Of a stretch of 64,000 nt of DNA, positions 51,639-60,614 are shown one piece after another. This DNA is from Lysinibacillus sp. FJAT-14745 (GTDB taxonomy: Bacteria; Bacillota; Bacilli; Bacillales_A; Planococcaceae). The DNA is taken from assembly GCF_001275675.1 (NCBI RefSeq), contig NZ_LITM01000001.1:45696-109695 (forward strand), in the 5' to 3' direction. The notes under the pieces are model-generated. The model saw nothing but the letters and a program-made list of their open reading frames with translations, was not told where the DNA came from and did not search any database. The first letter of the stretch is position 1, and each line of letters begins with the position of its first letter. The translations under genes were made by a program, and so were the position numbers.

Positions 51639-51790
51639 AAGAGGCTGGGACAAAAAGAAAAAATGTTAGACCGATTGTATTTCGGTCTAACATTTTTTGA
51701 TTTAGGAAGGAACACACAACTCATCGAAGCGAAAAGTTATTATCTATTTTCGCTATTTTTCAAAATAATCGAGTTTTGTCCCAGCCTCTT
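51639..51790. repeat. 152-bp element with 17-bp terminal inverted repeats
   Basis: AAGAGGCTGGGACAAAA (51639-51655) and TTTTGTCCCAGCCTCTT (51774-51790) are perfect inverted ends. Inside lie two further hairpins: ATGTTAGACCGA with TCGGTCTAACAT (about 51662-51693) and GCGAAAA with TTTTCGC (about 51730-51752). No protein is encoded. It is a MITE-like or palindromic intergenic unit that also ends transcription; similar GAGGCTGGGACA units are known from several Firmicutes. Confidence 0.8.
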
Positions 51791-51801
51791 TTCCTATACC
51801 T

Positions 51802-52047
51802 TTATAAATAGACATCGACTTTTACCTTGTTAAATAAAAGCGAATGAGCATTTTTCACTTTTTCCTCTACATAATCTAATGAATACTGTCCATAGGAATC
51901 TGTTAAATCTCCAATTGCACGAGATAAATTATCAATAACGGGAATCAATGTTTCTAAGTGAGTAAGTTCTTCACCTTTATTCATTTCATCAGTAATTTCA
52001 TGAGCTAGATGTTGAATTTTTCTTAGCCTCATTTTTTCCGAATGCAT
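51802..52047 (-). CDS. Small helical protein, unknown
   Basis: An 81-residue acidic, mainly helical cytoplasmic protein (RKIQHLAHEITDEMNKGEEL, then LETLIPVIDNLSRAIGDLTD). AAGGAGG 5 bases before the ATG makes it a real gene. I do not recognise the family. It lies 60 bases past the inverted-repeat element and is co-directional with, and downstream of, the MocR regulator gene. Confidence 0.65.
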   Translation of the reverse strand: MHSEKMRLRKIQHLAHEITDEMNKGEELTHLETLIPVIDNLSRAIGDLTDSYGQYSLDYVEEKVKNAHSLLFNKVKVDVYL

Positions 52048-52127
52048 ATAATCCTCCTTATTGAACCAAATGATGATGTCTAACTATATGTCTAGATACA
52101 AATTTTCATGAATGAATCCATTCCCAC

Positions 52128-53465
52128 CTAAAAGTAGTTATTAGGATTGCTAAGGGCATGAGCAATTCCCTTTATACCGACTTCAATTTTTTGGTCTGCA
52201 ACATTCGAAACATTTAGTTTTAAAATGCGTTCTCGGTAAAACCCATTTAAATAATTACGATCAATTGTATCTAAATAAATGTCCTGTTGTGCTAAATGCT
52301 GTATTAGCATATTTGTATTGACTTCCCTTGGTAATACGATATGACTATGCATGCAAATTTCTGTAGATGCTTGATATTTTGGTAAATAAGTTTTTATGGA
52401 TTGTTGAAGTATATTGGCACGTATTGTATAGGATTCGCTCACTTTCTTTTGGTACCGTTCAAACATACCACTTTTTAAATATAGCTCTAGCGCAGCTTGT
52501 GAAATCATGGAACTATCAATATCCGTGGTGTTTTTATGTTTTTGAAAACTATCAATGAATACATCTGGTAATATAGCAAGTCCAATACGTAAGCCTGGAA
52601 ACATAATTTTGGAGAAGCTTTTTAAATATATAACATGCCCCTCCGTATCATCTGTAAATATTGGATCATTTTTTGTATTTTGATCGAAATCCGCTAAATA
52701 ATCATCTTCAACGATATAAACATTATATTTATAGGCAAGCTTTCGAATATCATCCTTCTCTTTTTTACTAAAGGAAGTACCTAGAGGATTGTGCAGGCGT
52801 GGCATTGTATAAAAAAACTTAATGTCATACTTCTTAAAAAGAGTTTCTAACTCCTCTAAATCTATGCCTTTTAATGTTCTTTTAATGCCCATTACTGGTA
52901 TTTGATATGTTTTTAAATAATCCATGTATAGGTGGTAGCTAGGCTGCTCTACTAGAATTGTTGTCCGATTATTAGGAAATGGCATAACACTTAACAAGCA
53001 GAGAGACTGCTGTACACCAGAAGTGATAAAGATATTCTCTTTCTTTGTGAATATTTGATACGATTCTAACAATTTTTTTGCTTCTATAATTAGCGAAGGC
53101 AATCCCTTTGCTGTTCCGTATCGAAATAAGTCTGCTTGATATGTCTCAATAGCTTTATTAATACAATGCTGAAAATCCTTGTAGGGGAATGCATGCCAAC
53201 TAGGTGATGATGTCGCAAAGTCTATACAATTGTACTCTTGTGGCTTATCTGGGAGTTGATTGTCAACAACATAGTAACCACTTTTGGATAGAGCATATAT
53301 AAGATGCTGATCTTCCAGTTTCCTTAAGGCGGTCAAAATGGTGCTTTTACTACAAGAAAATTCTTGTGATAAATGACGAATAGAGGGAAGCTTTGCACCA
53401 GACTGTAGGGCACCTGTTTGTATTTGGTTCAATAGATTGGAATAGATTAATTCATATTTAAGCAT
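52128..53465 (-). CDS. MocR-family (GntR/aminotransferase) regulator
   Basis: A 445-residue PLP-dependent regulator: winged helix 1-70 (LPSIRHLSQEFSCSKSTILT), then the aminotransferase fold with RLHNPLG, VEDDYLADF and the Schiff-base Lys in LKSFSKIMFPG (about 305). The ATG at 53465 follows AGGAGG; an ATG 18 bases upstream is inside the palindromic operator region. It is divergent from two EamA exporter genes and should control them. The ligand is probably an amino acid or PLP-related amine. Confidence 0.85.
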   Translation of the reverse strand: MLKYELIYSNLLNQIQTGALQSGAKLPSIRHLSQEFSCSKSTILTALRKLEDQHLIYALSKSGYYVVDNQLPDKPQEYNCIDFATSSPSWHAFPYKDFQHCINKAIETYQADLFRYGTAKGLPSLIIEAKKLLESYQIFTKKENIFITSGVQQSLCLLSVMPFPNNRTTILVEQPSYHLYMDYLKTYQIPVMGIKRTLKGIDLEELETLFKKYDIKFFYTMPRLHNPLGTSFSKKEKDDIRKLAYKYNVYIVEDDYLADFDQNTKNDPIFTDDTEGHVIYLKSFSKIMFPGLRIGLAILPDVFIDSFQKHKNTTDIDSSMISQAALELYLKSGMFERYQKKVSESYTIRANILQQSIKTYLPKYQASTEICMHSHIVLPREVNTNMLIQHLAQQDIYLDTIDRNYLNGFYRERILKLNVSNVADQKIEVGIKGIAHALSNPNNYF

Positions 53466-53480
53466 ATACAGCCTCCTACG

Positions 53481-53500
53481 CATCTGTATCGGTACAGATG
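53481..53500. promoter_or_regulatory. Palindromic operator CATCTGTA-N4-TACAGATG
   Basis: A perfect 8-bp inverted repeat with a 4-base centre between the divergent MocR and EamA genes, just upstream of the regulator start. It is the obvious binding site for the MocR protein. Confidence 0.7.
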
Positions 53501-53580
53501 TGTATTTTTTATATCGTGCGAGTCTTTACTTTTTATTACTATAGCTTTACCGGCCGGAATGAAGAGAAGGAGTACATTAT

Positions 53581-54492
53581 ATGACAATGAAAAGAAAGGC
53601 GTATTTGGCAGCAATTATTTATGCTTTTGTCATTGGGCTATCATTTATGTTTGTTAAAGTTACATTGACAGTGGCAAGCCCTATTGATACGCTTGCACAC
53701 CGATTTACTATAGCACTTATTGGTATAGTCTTTTGTATAGTCATTACACAGAATAAGTTAAAAATTAATAAACAAGATATAGCTAAAATTCTACCTTTGG
53801 CACTATTATATCCGATAGCATTTTTTACTTTTCAGGTGCTTGGACTCGCAAGAATTTCCTCCACAGAGGCAGGAATTATTCAAGCGACCATTCCTATTTT
53901 TACATTATTGCTTGCAAGTGTACTTTTAAAGGAAAAAGCTACACGTGAACAACTTATTTTCATTAGTTTATCAGTATTTGGTGTTATCTATATGCTTTTT
54001 ATGAACAATGGAAGTGCTAGCTCAGGGAATTTAATCGGTAGCGGATTTATATTAATGTCAGCTTGTGCGGCTTCGTTATATAACGTTTTAGCAAGAAAGC
54101 TTACAAAACAATATTCATTATTGACATTAACATATGTGATGACATTATGTGGGTTTGTTATTTTTAATGGAGTAGCAATTGGAAATCACTTAATAAATGG
54201 TACGCTTCTTCAATTTTTCAAACCATTTGTTCATGTAGATTTTGTTATAGCTATTTTATATTTAGGTATTCTATCTTCCCTCGTTACTTCCTACTTATCA
54301 AATTATACTTTATCGATATTGGAAGCTTCCAAAATGAGTGTTTTTAGTAATTTTGCTACGCTTATTACAATACTTTCGGGTGTGATCTTTTTACAGGAAA
54401 CATTTCATTTCTATCATTTGATTGGTGGGCTAGTCATTATTATTGGCGTAATAGGAACCAATTACTTTGGGCACAGGAGGGGAGCACAATGA
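53581..54492 (+). CDS. EamA/DMT-family transporter (first)
   Basis: A 303-residue protein with ten helices in two EamA repeats (about 5-140 and 155-295). The repeats' conserved ends are STEAGIIQATIPIFTLLLAS and ASKMSVFSNFATLITILSGV. Members export amino acids and metabolites. It is controlled by the divergent MocR regulator and overlaps a second EamA gene by 4 bases, so the two may form a heterodimeric exporter. Confidence 0.87.
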   Translation: MTMKRKAYLAAIIYAFVIGLSFMFVKVTLTVASPIDTLAHRFTIALIGIVFCIVITQNKLKINKQDIAKILPLALLYPIAFFTFQVLGLARISSTEAGIIQATIPIFTLLLASVLLKEKATREQLIFISLSVFGVIYMLFMNNGSASSGNLIGSGFILMSACAASLYNVLARKLTKQYSLLTLTYVMTLCGFVIFNGVAIGNHLINGTLLQFFKPFVHVDFVIAILYLGILSSLVTSYLSNYTLSILEASKMSVFSNFATLITILSGVIFLQETFHFYHLIGGLVIIIGVIGTNYFGHRRGAQ

Positions 54493-55352
54493 GTAAATAT
54501 ATTCTTTTACTTTTAATAAGCTGTATTTGGGGTTCTCAATTTTTTTTCGTAGCGTTAGTAACGAATGATGTTGGAGCAGTTACCCTATCTTTGCTAAAAG
54601 CGATTATTGGTGCTCTATGCTTATCCTTCATTAGCTTAGTTTTTAAAAGAGAAAAAAGCTCGACCGATTTCAAATTGTATGTTGGAATTGCTTTTTTTGA
54701 AGTAGTGTTACCCTTTATCCTTATTGCCCAAGGTCAAAAGTATGTATCGAGCAGTATTGCATCTATGCTTATAGCGACAGTACCAATCATCACTTTAATT
54801 CTTTTCGTCCTTTTCTTTAAAATGAAAGTAAGTCAGTTTCAATTTTTCAGTATTTTTTTAGGCTTTTTAGGAATAGTTATTCTATCATGGCCGACACAAG
54901 TAATGGATGGCTCAGGAACGGTATTTGGAAATGTGCTTCTCTTATTGGCGGCAATTAGTTTTGCACTGTCATTGATTTTAATGGAAAAATTAGATAATCG
55001 TTCGCCGGTTATTCATATGCGAAATGTATTATGGATTTCTACAATCATATTATTACCATTAGCCTTTATCTTTGAACGACCATTACATTTGGATATAGAC
55101 GGGCTACAAATGGCCACGATTGTTATTTTAGGTATTTTCCACGCGGGGATTGTTTACATGCTTTATAACCTATTAATAAAAAAAGAGGGAGCATTATTTG
55201 CTTCCTTTAGTAATTACATTGTTCCCGTAGTTGGTGTACTGATGGGGTATTTTATTTTAAACGAATCATTAGCATTGCAGCATATAGTAGGGATATTTAT
55301 TATTCTTTGTGCACTTTTGTTATCAAATAAAAAGGCATTCAAAAGTAACTAG
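54489..55352 (+). CDS. EamA/DMT-family transporter (second)
   Basis: A 287-residue, ten-helix paralog of the preceding gene: CIWGSQFFFVALVTNDVGAV near the start, SSSIASMLIATVPIITLILF in repeat one, and LFASFSNYIVPVVGVLMGYF in repeat two. Its ATG lies in ATGA of the previous stop. It completes an operon under the MocR regulator. The substrate is not known. Confidence 0.87.
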   Translation: MSKYILLLLISCIWGSQFFFVALVTNDVGAVTLSLLKAIIGALCLSFISLVFKREKSSTDFKLYVGIAFFEVVLPFILIAQGQKYVSSSIASMLIATVPIITLILFVLFFKMKVSQFQFFSIFLGFLGIVILSWPTQVMDGSGTVFGNVLLLLAAISFALSLILMEKLDNRSPVIHMRNVLWISTIILLPLAFIFERPLHLDIDGLQMATIVILGIFHAGIVYMLYNLLIKKEGALFASFSNYIVPVVGVLMGYFILNESLALQHIVGIFIILCALLLSNKKAFKSN

Positions 55353-55402
55353 GCGAGGGGTAAGAAAAGTTGGATCGTTTGAATTTTTAGTAAAATACAC
55401 AA

Positions 55403-55444
55403 AAATCTCACCTCTTAGATGTTAGCTTCTAAGAGGTGGGGTTT
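55403..55444. terminator. Bidirectional terminator
   Basis: A 17-bp stem with two G-T pairs (55403-55419 with 55428-55444) between converging operons. Confidence 0.85.
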
Positions 55445-56539
55445 CTATTTTTTAGGTAATGTAATAATAAACGTAGTCCCATCAGAGGGTTCGCTCTGTA
55501 CTGAGATAGTGCCGTTATGAGCTTGAACGAGCTTATAAACGATCGCCATGCCCAGTCCAGTACCTTCTGAGGAGGCATCAGTTGTTGTTCCGCGATAATA
55601 TTGCTGAAAAATATTTTCTTGCATGTGTGTGGACATACCTATGCCATTATCCACAATGTGGATTTCTACATGATCTGCCCTATCAAAAATCTGTGTATAA
55701 ATATTTGTGTTAGGTGGATTGTGGATAATGGAATTCATAAGTATGTTTTGTAATATGCGTTGCATGAATTTCGTATCAAAGTCAATGTTTATAACAGTTG
55801 TATCAGTTTGAAAATGCAATATATAGTCATTGGCCTGTGGATTGTTGCTTATATTAGCAACAATTCTTTTTGTGAAATCCACAATATCCTGATTGGTTTT
55901 ATGTAAGGGTAACTGACCGTCTGTATTATTAAACTGAATGACGAGGCTTAAATCTTGAATAAGTTCCTCCATATGCTGGCCTTTATCTGCAATTTCTTGA
56001 ATGAAGGAACGAGCTTCCTCTTTGGACCAATCGTATTGATCGTTTAATAGTAGGGTAGAGTAGCCTGTAATATACGTTAAGGGTGTTTTTAAATCATGGG
56101 ATATACCGGCAATCCATTCTTGTTTTGCTTGTTCAACTTTTTCACGTTCTGTTTCAGCAGCTTTTAATTTTCCTGATAAGGATTGTAGGTGTTGAAGTAC
56201 CTCTTGATATAGCATATAACGCATGCGGAGCTTTCCTTTGCGTGTATAGATTTTAGATAATCCAACAGGCTGTTTGTAGTTTTCCTGTGATAGCTGATAA
56301 ATCCAAGACATTATAAAACCAAGAGGACCCCCGAAATACCAACCAAATACAGCGATACAAACAATTGTGCTGAATCCGAAAATCCATGCGACTAGTAGAC
56401 TCTGATAAGCTTCACTAACAGATTTTTTAAAGAGTGGAAGAATACCTTCGAGTCCGATAACAATACACATTCCGCTCAAAAGTATCCACAGAATAATCCC
56501 CAGTGCAAGATGCAACGTAAATCGAGTGTTTATTCGCAT
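55445..56539 (-). CDS. Sensor histidine kinase
   Basis: A 364-residue kinase with two or three membrane helices (about 10-31, 47-68 and 69-82) and almost no extracellular loop, a short linker, the His box IAGISHDLKTPLTYITGYS with His148, and the ATPase boxes NSIIHNPPN and VDNGIGMS, then GTGLGMAIV. The lack of a sensor domain suggests it senses within the membrane or through its neighbouring ABC transporter. It overlaps the regulator gene by 10 bases. Confidence 0.88.
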   Translation of the reverse strand: MRINTRFTLHLALGIILWILLSGMCIVIGLEGILPLFKKSVSEAYQSLLVAWIFGFSTIVCIAVFGWYFGGPLGFIMSWIYQLSQENYKQPVGLSKIYTRKGKLRMRYMLYQEVLQHLQSLSGKLKAAETEREKVEQAKQEWIAGISHDLKTPLTYITGYSTLLLNDQYDWSKEEARSFIQEIADKGQHMEELIQDLSLVIQFNNTDGQLPLHKTNQDIVDFTKRIVANISNNPQANDYILHFQTDTTVINIDFDTKFMQRILQNILMNSIIHNPPNTNIYTQIFDRADHVEIHIVDNGIGMSTHMQENIFQQYYRGTTTDASSEGTGLGMAIVYKLVQAHNGTISVQSEPSDGTTFIITLPKK

Positions 56540-57255
56540 AGTGAATCCTCTTTCGGTGGAATGAATTTATACCCAATGCCCCTTAAATTCACAATTATTT
56601 TAGGTTTACGCGTATCATCCCCAAGTTTTTTTCTTAGCTTTGAAATATGAATCGTGACGGTTTTCTCCTCGCCATATACATCATTTCCCCATACGAATTC
56701 ATAGAGCTGTGAAGTTGTAAAAATACGATTTGGATTTTTACAAAAGAAGTGCAGTAGCTCTAGCTCTTTAGCTGTACATTCGACGAGCTGATTGTGAACG
56801 GTTAATGTAGCAGATTCAGGATTAAGAGCAAAATAACCGAAATCAAATTTTGTACTCTGCTGTTGCTGAGAACTCTCATACATTTTTTGACGTCGAAGGA
56901 TGACCTTTATGCGAGCAACGACCTCTAAAGGATTAAAAGGCTTGGTTATATAATCATCTCCGCCAATACCCAATCCCGTTAATTTATCAAAATCAGTAGA
57001 GCGAGCACTGACAAAAATAATGGGTGTATTTGTATGCTTGCGTATTTCTGTGCAAAGTTCAAAGCCACTTATATCTGGTAGCATTATATCGAGCAAAATA
57101 ATATCGTAATGATTGTCTTTTACAAGCTGTAGTGTCCCTTTGCCCGTAGAAGCAGTATCAATATGTATAAAGTTTTCTTTCCGTAACGTAATTTCTAATA
57201 ATTTTAAGATGCCAATTTCATCATCTACGATTAGGATTTTTTCTGCAGTTTCCAT
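56530..57255 (-). CDS. OmpR-family response regulator
   Basis: A 241-residue regulator with DDE at 11-13, the phosphorylated Asp56 in IILLDIMLPD, Lys in ITKPFNP, and a C-terminal winged helix with CTAKELELLHFFCKNPNRIF and EKTVTIHISKLRKKLGDD. It is first in the operon with its kinase and divergent (157 bases) from a BcrA-type ABC transporter, the probable target. Confidence 0.9.
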   Translation of the reverse strand: METAEKILIVDDEIGILKLLEITLRKENFIHIDTASTGKGTLQLVKDNHYDIILLDIMLPDISGFELCTEIRKHTNTPIIFVSARSTDFDKLTGLGIGGDDYITKPFNPLEVVARIKVILRRQKMYESSQQQQSTKFDFGYFALNPESATLTVHNQLVECTAKELELLHFFCKNPNRIFTTSQLYEFVWGNDVYGEEKTVTIHISKLRKKLGDDTRKPKIIVNLRGIGYKFIPPKEDSLCE

Positions 57256-57412
57256 TTTTATCCCTCATTTCAATTTCATCATAACAGCTTCTGACCTTTA
57301 TATCCTTACTCTCTTGAAAAAATTACTGTCATTTTCCATAGAGTTTACTTTGATTTTACTTTCGTTTATTAAGCTTAATGTAACGAATTCAAAACGATAA
57401 GGAGTACATAAC

Positions 57413-58336
57413 ATGGAAACTGTTATTCAACTACATCAATTAAGTAAGAGCTTTAAAGGTGTCGAAACCGTCTCGAATGTCAATATGAACGTTAAGAAGG
57501 GGGAGATTTATGGATTTCTAGGTCCGAATGGCGCTGGAAAGACAACGATTATGAAGATGATTTTAAACTTAGTAAAACCAACTTCAGGTGATATTAAAAT
57601 ATTTAATCAATCCATTTCTACTACTTCCTATCAATACTTGAGCAAAATAGGCAGCATTATCGAGTACCCTGAATTTTACGACAGGCTAACAGCGAAGGAG
57701 AATTTAGAGCTTCACTGTGAGTATATTGGGGTTTATGAAAAAGGAGCCGCTGAGGAGGCATTAGAGATAGTAGGTCTTAATGGTGTTGAACATAAAAAAA
57801 TATATGAATTTTCGCTAGGAATGAAGCAAAGATTAGGCATCGCACGTGCCATTGTTGCCAAACCGGAAATTCTTATTTTGGATGAGCCAATTAATGGCCT
57901 TGATCCTATCGGTATTAAAGATATTCGGGAGCTCTTGCTACATCTAAAGGAGAAGCTTGGCATCACCATTTTAATATCCAGTCATATCGTGTCAGAAATT
58001 GAATCAATAGCGGATACAATTGGCATCCTTCATCATGGGAAGTTATTAAAAGAGGTAAGGATGGACGATGTTCGAAAAGAGAACATGGAGTATTTGGAGA
58101 TACAAATAGACGATGCAAAAAAAGCGATTCATGTGATAGAGAACAAATTAGGAATTCAAAAATATGAAATTGTCAATCAGCATTGTATTCGAATTTTTGA
58201 ACATGATATTTCTCAATCCCAAATTAATAAAGAGCTTATATTCAATAACATTGCTGTCAACGGCATTGAAAAACAACAACAGCATTTAGAAGAGTATTTC
58301 TTAAATCTTATTAATGGAGGGAATCAAATTGCTTAA
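57413..58336 (+). CDS. ABC ATP-binding protein, BcrA type
   Basis: A 307-residue ATPase: Walker A GPNGAGKT (37-44), signature FSLGMKQRLGIARAIV, Walker B ILILDEPINGLDP, H-loop ISSHIVSE, then the usual 80-residue C-terminal extension. It is similar in design to the ATPase at 47595. AAGGAG lies 9-13 bases before the ATG. It forms an operon with a permease and a DUF4097 protein and is probably induced by the divergent two-component system. Confidence 0.9.
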   Translation: METVIQLHQLSKSFKGVETVSNVNMNVKKGEIYGFLGPNGAGKTTIMKMILNLVKPTSGDIKIFNQSISTTSYQYLSKIGSIIEYPEFYDRLTAKENLELHCEYIGVYEKGAAEEALEIVGLNGVEHKKIYEFSLGMKQRLGIARAIVAKPEILILDEPINGLDPIGIKDIRELLLHLKEKLGITILISSHIVSEIESIADTIGILHHGKLLKEVRMDDVRKENMEYLEIQIDDAKKAIHVIENKLGIQKYEIVNQHCIRIFEHDISQSQINKELIFNNIAVNGIEKQQQHLEEYFLNLINGGNQIA

Positions 58337-59027
58337 ACTATTAAGACTTGAATGGAAAAAGAATAGTATGTCTAGCTATTTTAAAGGCTTAATCATTTGT
58401 ATTATTGGAATTTTTGCGGCAGTGGCACTTATGGCTGTTGGTTCTGGAGATGAAAAGATGTTTCTAGATTATACAGATTTTATGTCTTTAACAAATATTT
58501 TAATTCGCATTGTGTTTATCATTTTTGCAAGTGTGATTTTATCTCGTTTAGTCATTGATGAATACAAAAATAAGACGGTTCAATTATTATTTACGTATCC
58601 ATTAAAAAGGAAAAAAATTATTTTCGCTAAGCTATCTCTAGTTTTCGGATTTTGCTTCTTTAGCATTATCATTGCAACCTTTTTGATGAATATCGCTGTT
58701 TATTTTTTAAATCCAATGATGAACTTATTTGAAGCTCCTGTTGAGATACAGGAGATGGTAGCTACTATACCGTCTACCCTTATTAATGCGTTTATGATGG
58801 CTGGGGTAAGCTTAATTCCTTTGTACTTTGGTATGCGAAAAAAATCAACAGCTGCGACAATAACGTCAGCTGTCTTAATTGGATTTTTGATTAATGCAAC
58901 GGTTTCAAATGGGGATACATCTACTAGTTTATCTCAATTTATCATTGTCCCAACAATCATGTGTCTATTAGGGCTTATTATCGGTTATCTGTCCTATTAT
59001 AAAGTCGACAAAGTAGATTTAATTTAA
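58329..59027 (+). CDS. ABC-2 permease, BcrB-like
   Basis: A 232-residue membrane protein with six helices; the segment SRLVIDEYKNKTVQLLFTYP (about 75-94) with KRKKIIFAKL is the common mark of BcrB/ABC-2 permeases. The TTG at 58329 is chosen because GGAGG lies 8 bases upstream; the ATG at 58314 would place the start before that site. It overlaps the end of the ATPase gene by 8 bases. Confidence 0.8.
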   Translation: MLKLLRLEWKKNSMSSYFKGLIICIIGIFAAVALMAVGSGDEKMFLDYTDFMSLTNILIRIVFIIFASVILSRLVIDEYKNKTVQLLFTYPLKRKKIIFAKLSLVFGFCFFSIIIATFLMNIAVYFLNPMMNLFEAPVEIQEMVATIPSTLINAFMMAGVSLIPLYFGMRKKSTAATITSAVLIGFLINATVSNGDTSTSLSQFIIVPTIMCLLGLIIGYLSYYKVDKVDLI

Positions 59028-59046
59028 TGAGAAATGAGGATGTAAA

Positions 59047-59919
59047 GTGAAAAAAGCGATCATTGCTTCGATATTCGTTATTGCAATAGGTGGACTATTC
59101 TTCACCCTTAAAATCAAAGGAGAAAAGAGCATCACTGAAGAGCAGTCCTTTGATGTTAAGGAAGTTGAAGAGCTAGAAATAAACATTGAGTCTTGGAATA
59201 TAGCATTAGAAAATACAGAATCTGATAAACTAACGATTGAATTTGAAGGTAAGCAACAACAAAAGCAGCAAAGCAATCCTGTTGAAATTAAGAAAGACGG
59301 GAAAAAAGTAAAGGTACTTCAACAAGACACTGAAGAAGGGGTTATGAAAAACTTTAGCTTTGGAAAAAAAGATACTATTCACATTTCGATCCCTAAAAAT
59401 GCAATGAAGAAGATTGTATTAAAAAATAGTTATGGTGATATTAAAATTAACAACATTGAAACAGAAGAACTTTCAATTTCTACGGATTCTGGCGCTAAAA
59501 CCATTAAAGGGCTATCGGCAGATAAAGGTACAATTACATCAAAAGATGGTGAATTGAGTATCGCAGACAGTTCTTTAAATGAATTAACAATAGCTGCTAC
59601 AAATGGTGATAGCTATATGACTAGAGTGAACAGTCCGAAAACGAAAATTACTTCGACTAGCGGTGAGGTCTTAATGAAGGAAATCATCGAAGGAAAAGCA
59701 TTATTTGTAGAAACTGCTTCAGGGGATATTACAATAGCATACAAAGAGGCACCAAAATCATTAGAGCTTAAAGCGAACAGTGAATCATCTGATATAAGCG
59801 TTAATTTGGAAGGTTATCAGAAAGAAGAACATACGGATACATTAAAGACAGGTAAGATTGGCGATGCGTCAAATAAATTGGAACTAATTAGCAAAGGCGG
59901 TATAATAACTGTAAAATAA
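59047..59919 (+). CDS. DUF4097 surface protein
   Basis: A 290-residue protein with an N-terminal membrane anchor or signal (about 2-19; KKAIIASIFVIAIGGLFFTL) and an extracellular repeat-rich beta structure: KIVLKNSYGDIKINNIETEE, LSISTDSGAKTIKG, ATNGDSYMTRV and ETASGDITIAYKEAP show the DUF4097 pattern of short turn-and-strand units. It starts with GTG after GAGGATG. As the third gene after a peptide-exporter-like ATPase and permease, it may sense or bind the ligand at the surface; this is a guess from context. Confidence 0.8.
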   Translation: MKKAIIASIFVIAIGGLFFTLKIKGEKSITEEQSFDVKEVEELEINIESWNIALENTESDKLTIEFEGKQQQKQQSNPVEIKKDGKKVKVLQQDTEEGVMKNFSFGKKDTIHISIPKNAMKKIVLKNSYGDIKINNIETEELSISTDSGAKTIKGLSADKGTITSKDGELSIADSSLNELTIAATNGDSYMTRVNSPKTKITSTSGEVLMKEIIEGKALFVETASGDITIAYKEAPKSLELKANSESSDISVNLEGYQKEEHTDTLKTGKIGDASNKLELISKGGIITVK

Positions 59920-59948
59920 AAACTTACAATCTGTGAGGTTGATGAATC

Positions 59949-60605
59949 ATGTTAAGACAGGAACTTGTTTCAAAAGTAGCGGATCATATTTTAGATTTAC
60001 AACTTTATCATCCGACTAGAGTAGCGATTAGTGGAATCACAGCTTCAGGGAAAACAACTCTTGCCAATGAACTTGCTGAAGAGCTTCGTCGAAGAAAAAA
60101 AGAAGTAGTACGAACAAGCATTGACAATTTTCATAATCCAAGAGCGATTCGCTATAGACAAGGAAAAGATTCAGCAATCGGTTATTATGAAGATGCACAC
60201 GATTATCAAGCATTTAAGGAAAAACTACTAATTCCTTTGGGGGAAAATGGAAATCGTCAGTATCAGACACTTTCATTCGATTTAGAAAAAGATGAATATG
60301 TAAATCCTGAGCAACAGCTTGCAAAAGACGATACCATTTTCATTGTTGATGGAACATTCCTATTAAAAAAGGAGCTAGTTCACTTTTTTGACTATAAAAT
60401 TTTTGTTCAAACAGATTTTGAGATAGCTAGAAAAAGAGGAGCAGAGCGGGAGACGAGTGCATTCGGGAGCTATGAAAAAGCAGAGGAAATGTTTTTGAAC
60501 AGGTATCACGCGGCATCGAGCCTTTATTTTAAGGAGCATAACCCTCAAGAAAATGCAGATATTGTGGTTAATAACAATGATGTAGGTTCTCCATATTTTC
60601 TCTAG
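59949..60605 (+). CDS. Uridine kinase-like P-loop protein
   Basis: A 218-residue P-loop kinase: Walker A GITASGKTT (29-37), the uridine-kinase-type SIDNFHNPR (about 57-65), YYEDAHDYQAF and a LID-like RKRGAERE (about 157-164). It is like the short uridine/phosphoribulokinase-family proteins of Bacillales, whose substrates are often not uridine. It lies 9 bases upstream of a histidine phosphatase gene and probably forms an operon with it. Confidence 0.8.
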   Translation: MLRQELVSKVADHILDLQLYHPTRVAISGITASGKTTLANELAEELRRRKKEVVRTSIDNFHNPRAIRYRQGKDSAIGYYEDAHDYQAFKEKLLIPLGENGNRQYQTLSFDLEKDEYVNPEQQLAKDDTIFIVDGTFLLKKELVHFFDYKIFVQTDFEIARKRGAERETSAFGSYEKAEEMFLNRYHAASSLYFKEHNPQENADIVVNNNDVGSPYFL

Positions 60606-60614
60606 GAGGTTTAT

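Noticed and set aside
51119-51717. Two minus-strand frames of 154 and 100 codons
   Set aside because: They lie opposite the esterase lipoprotein end, its terminator and the DUF1540 gene, and are rich in Phe, Cys and Tyr without a ribosome binding site.
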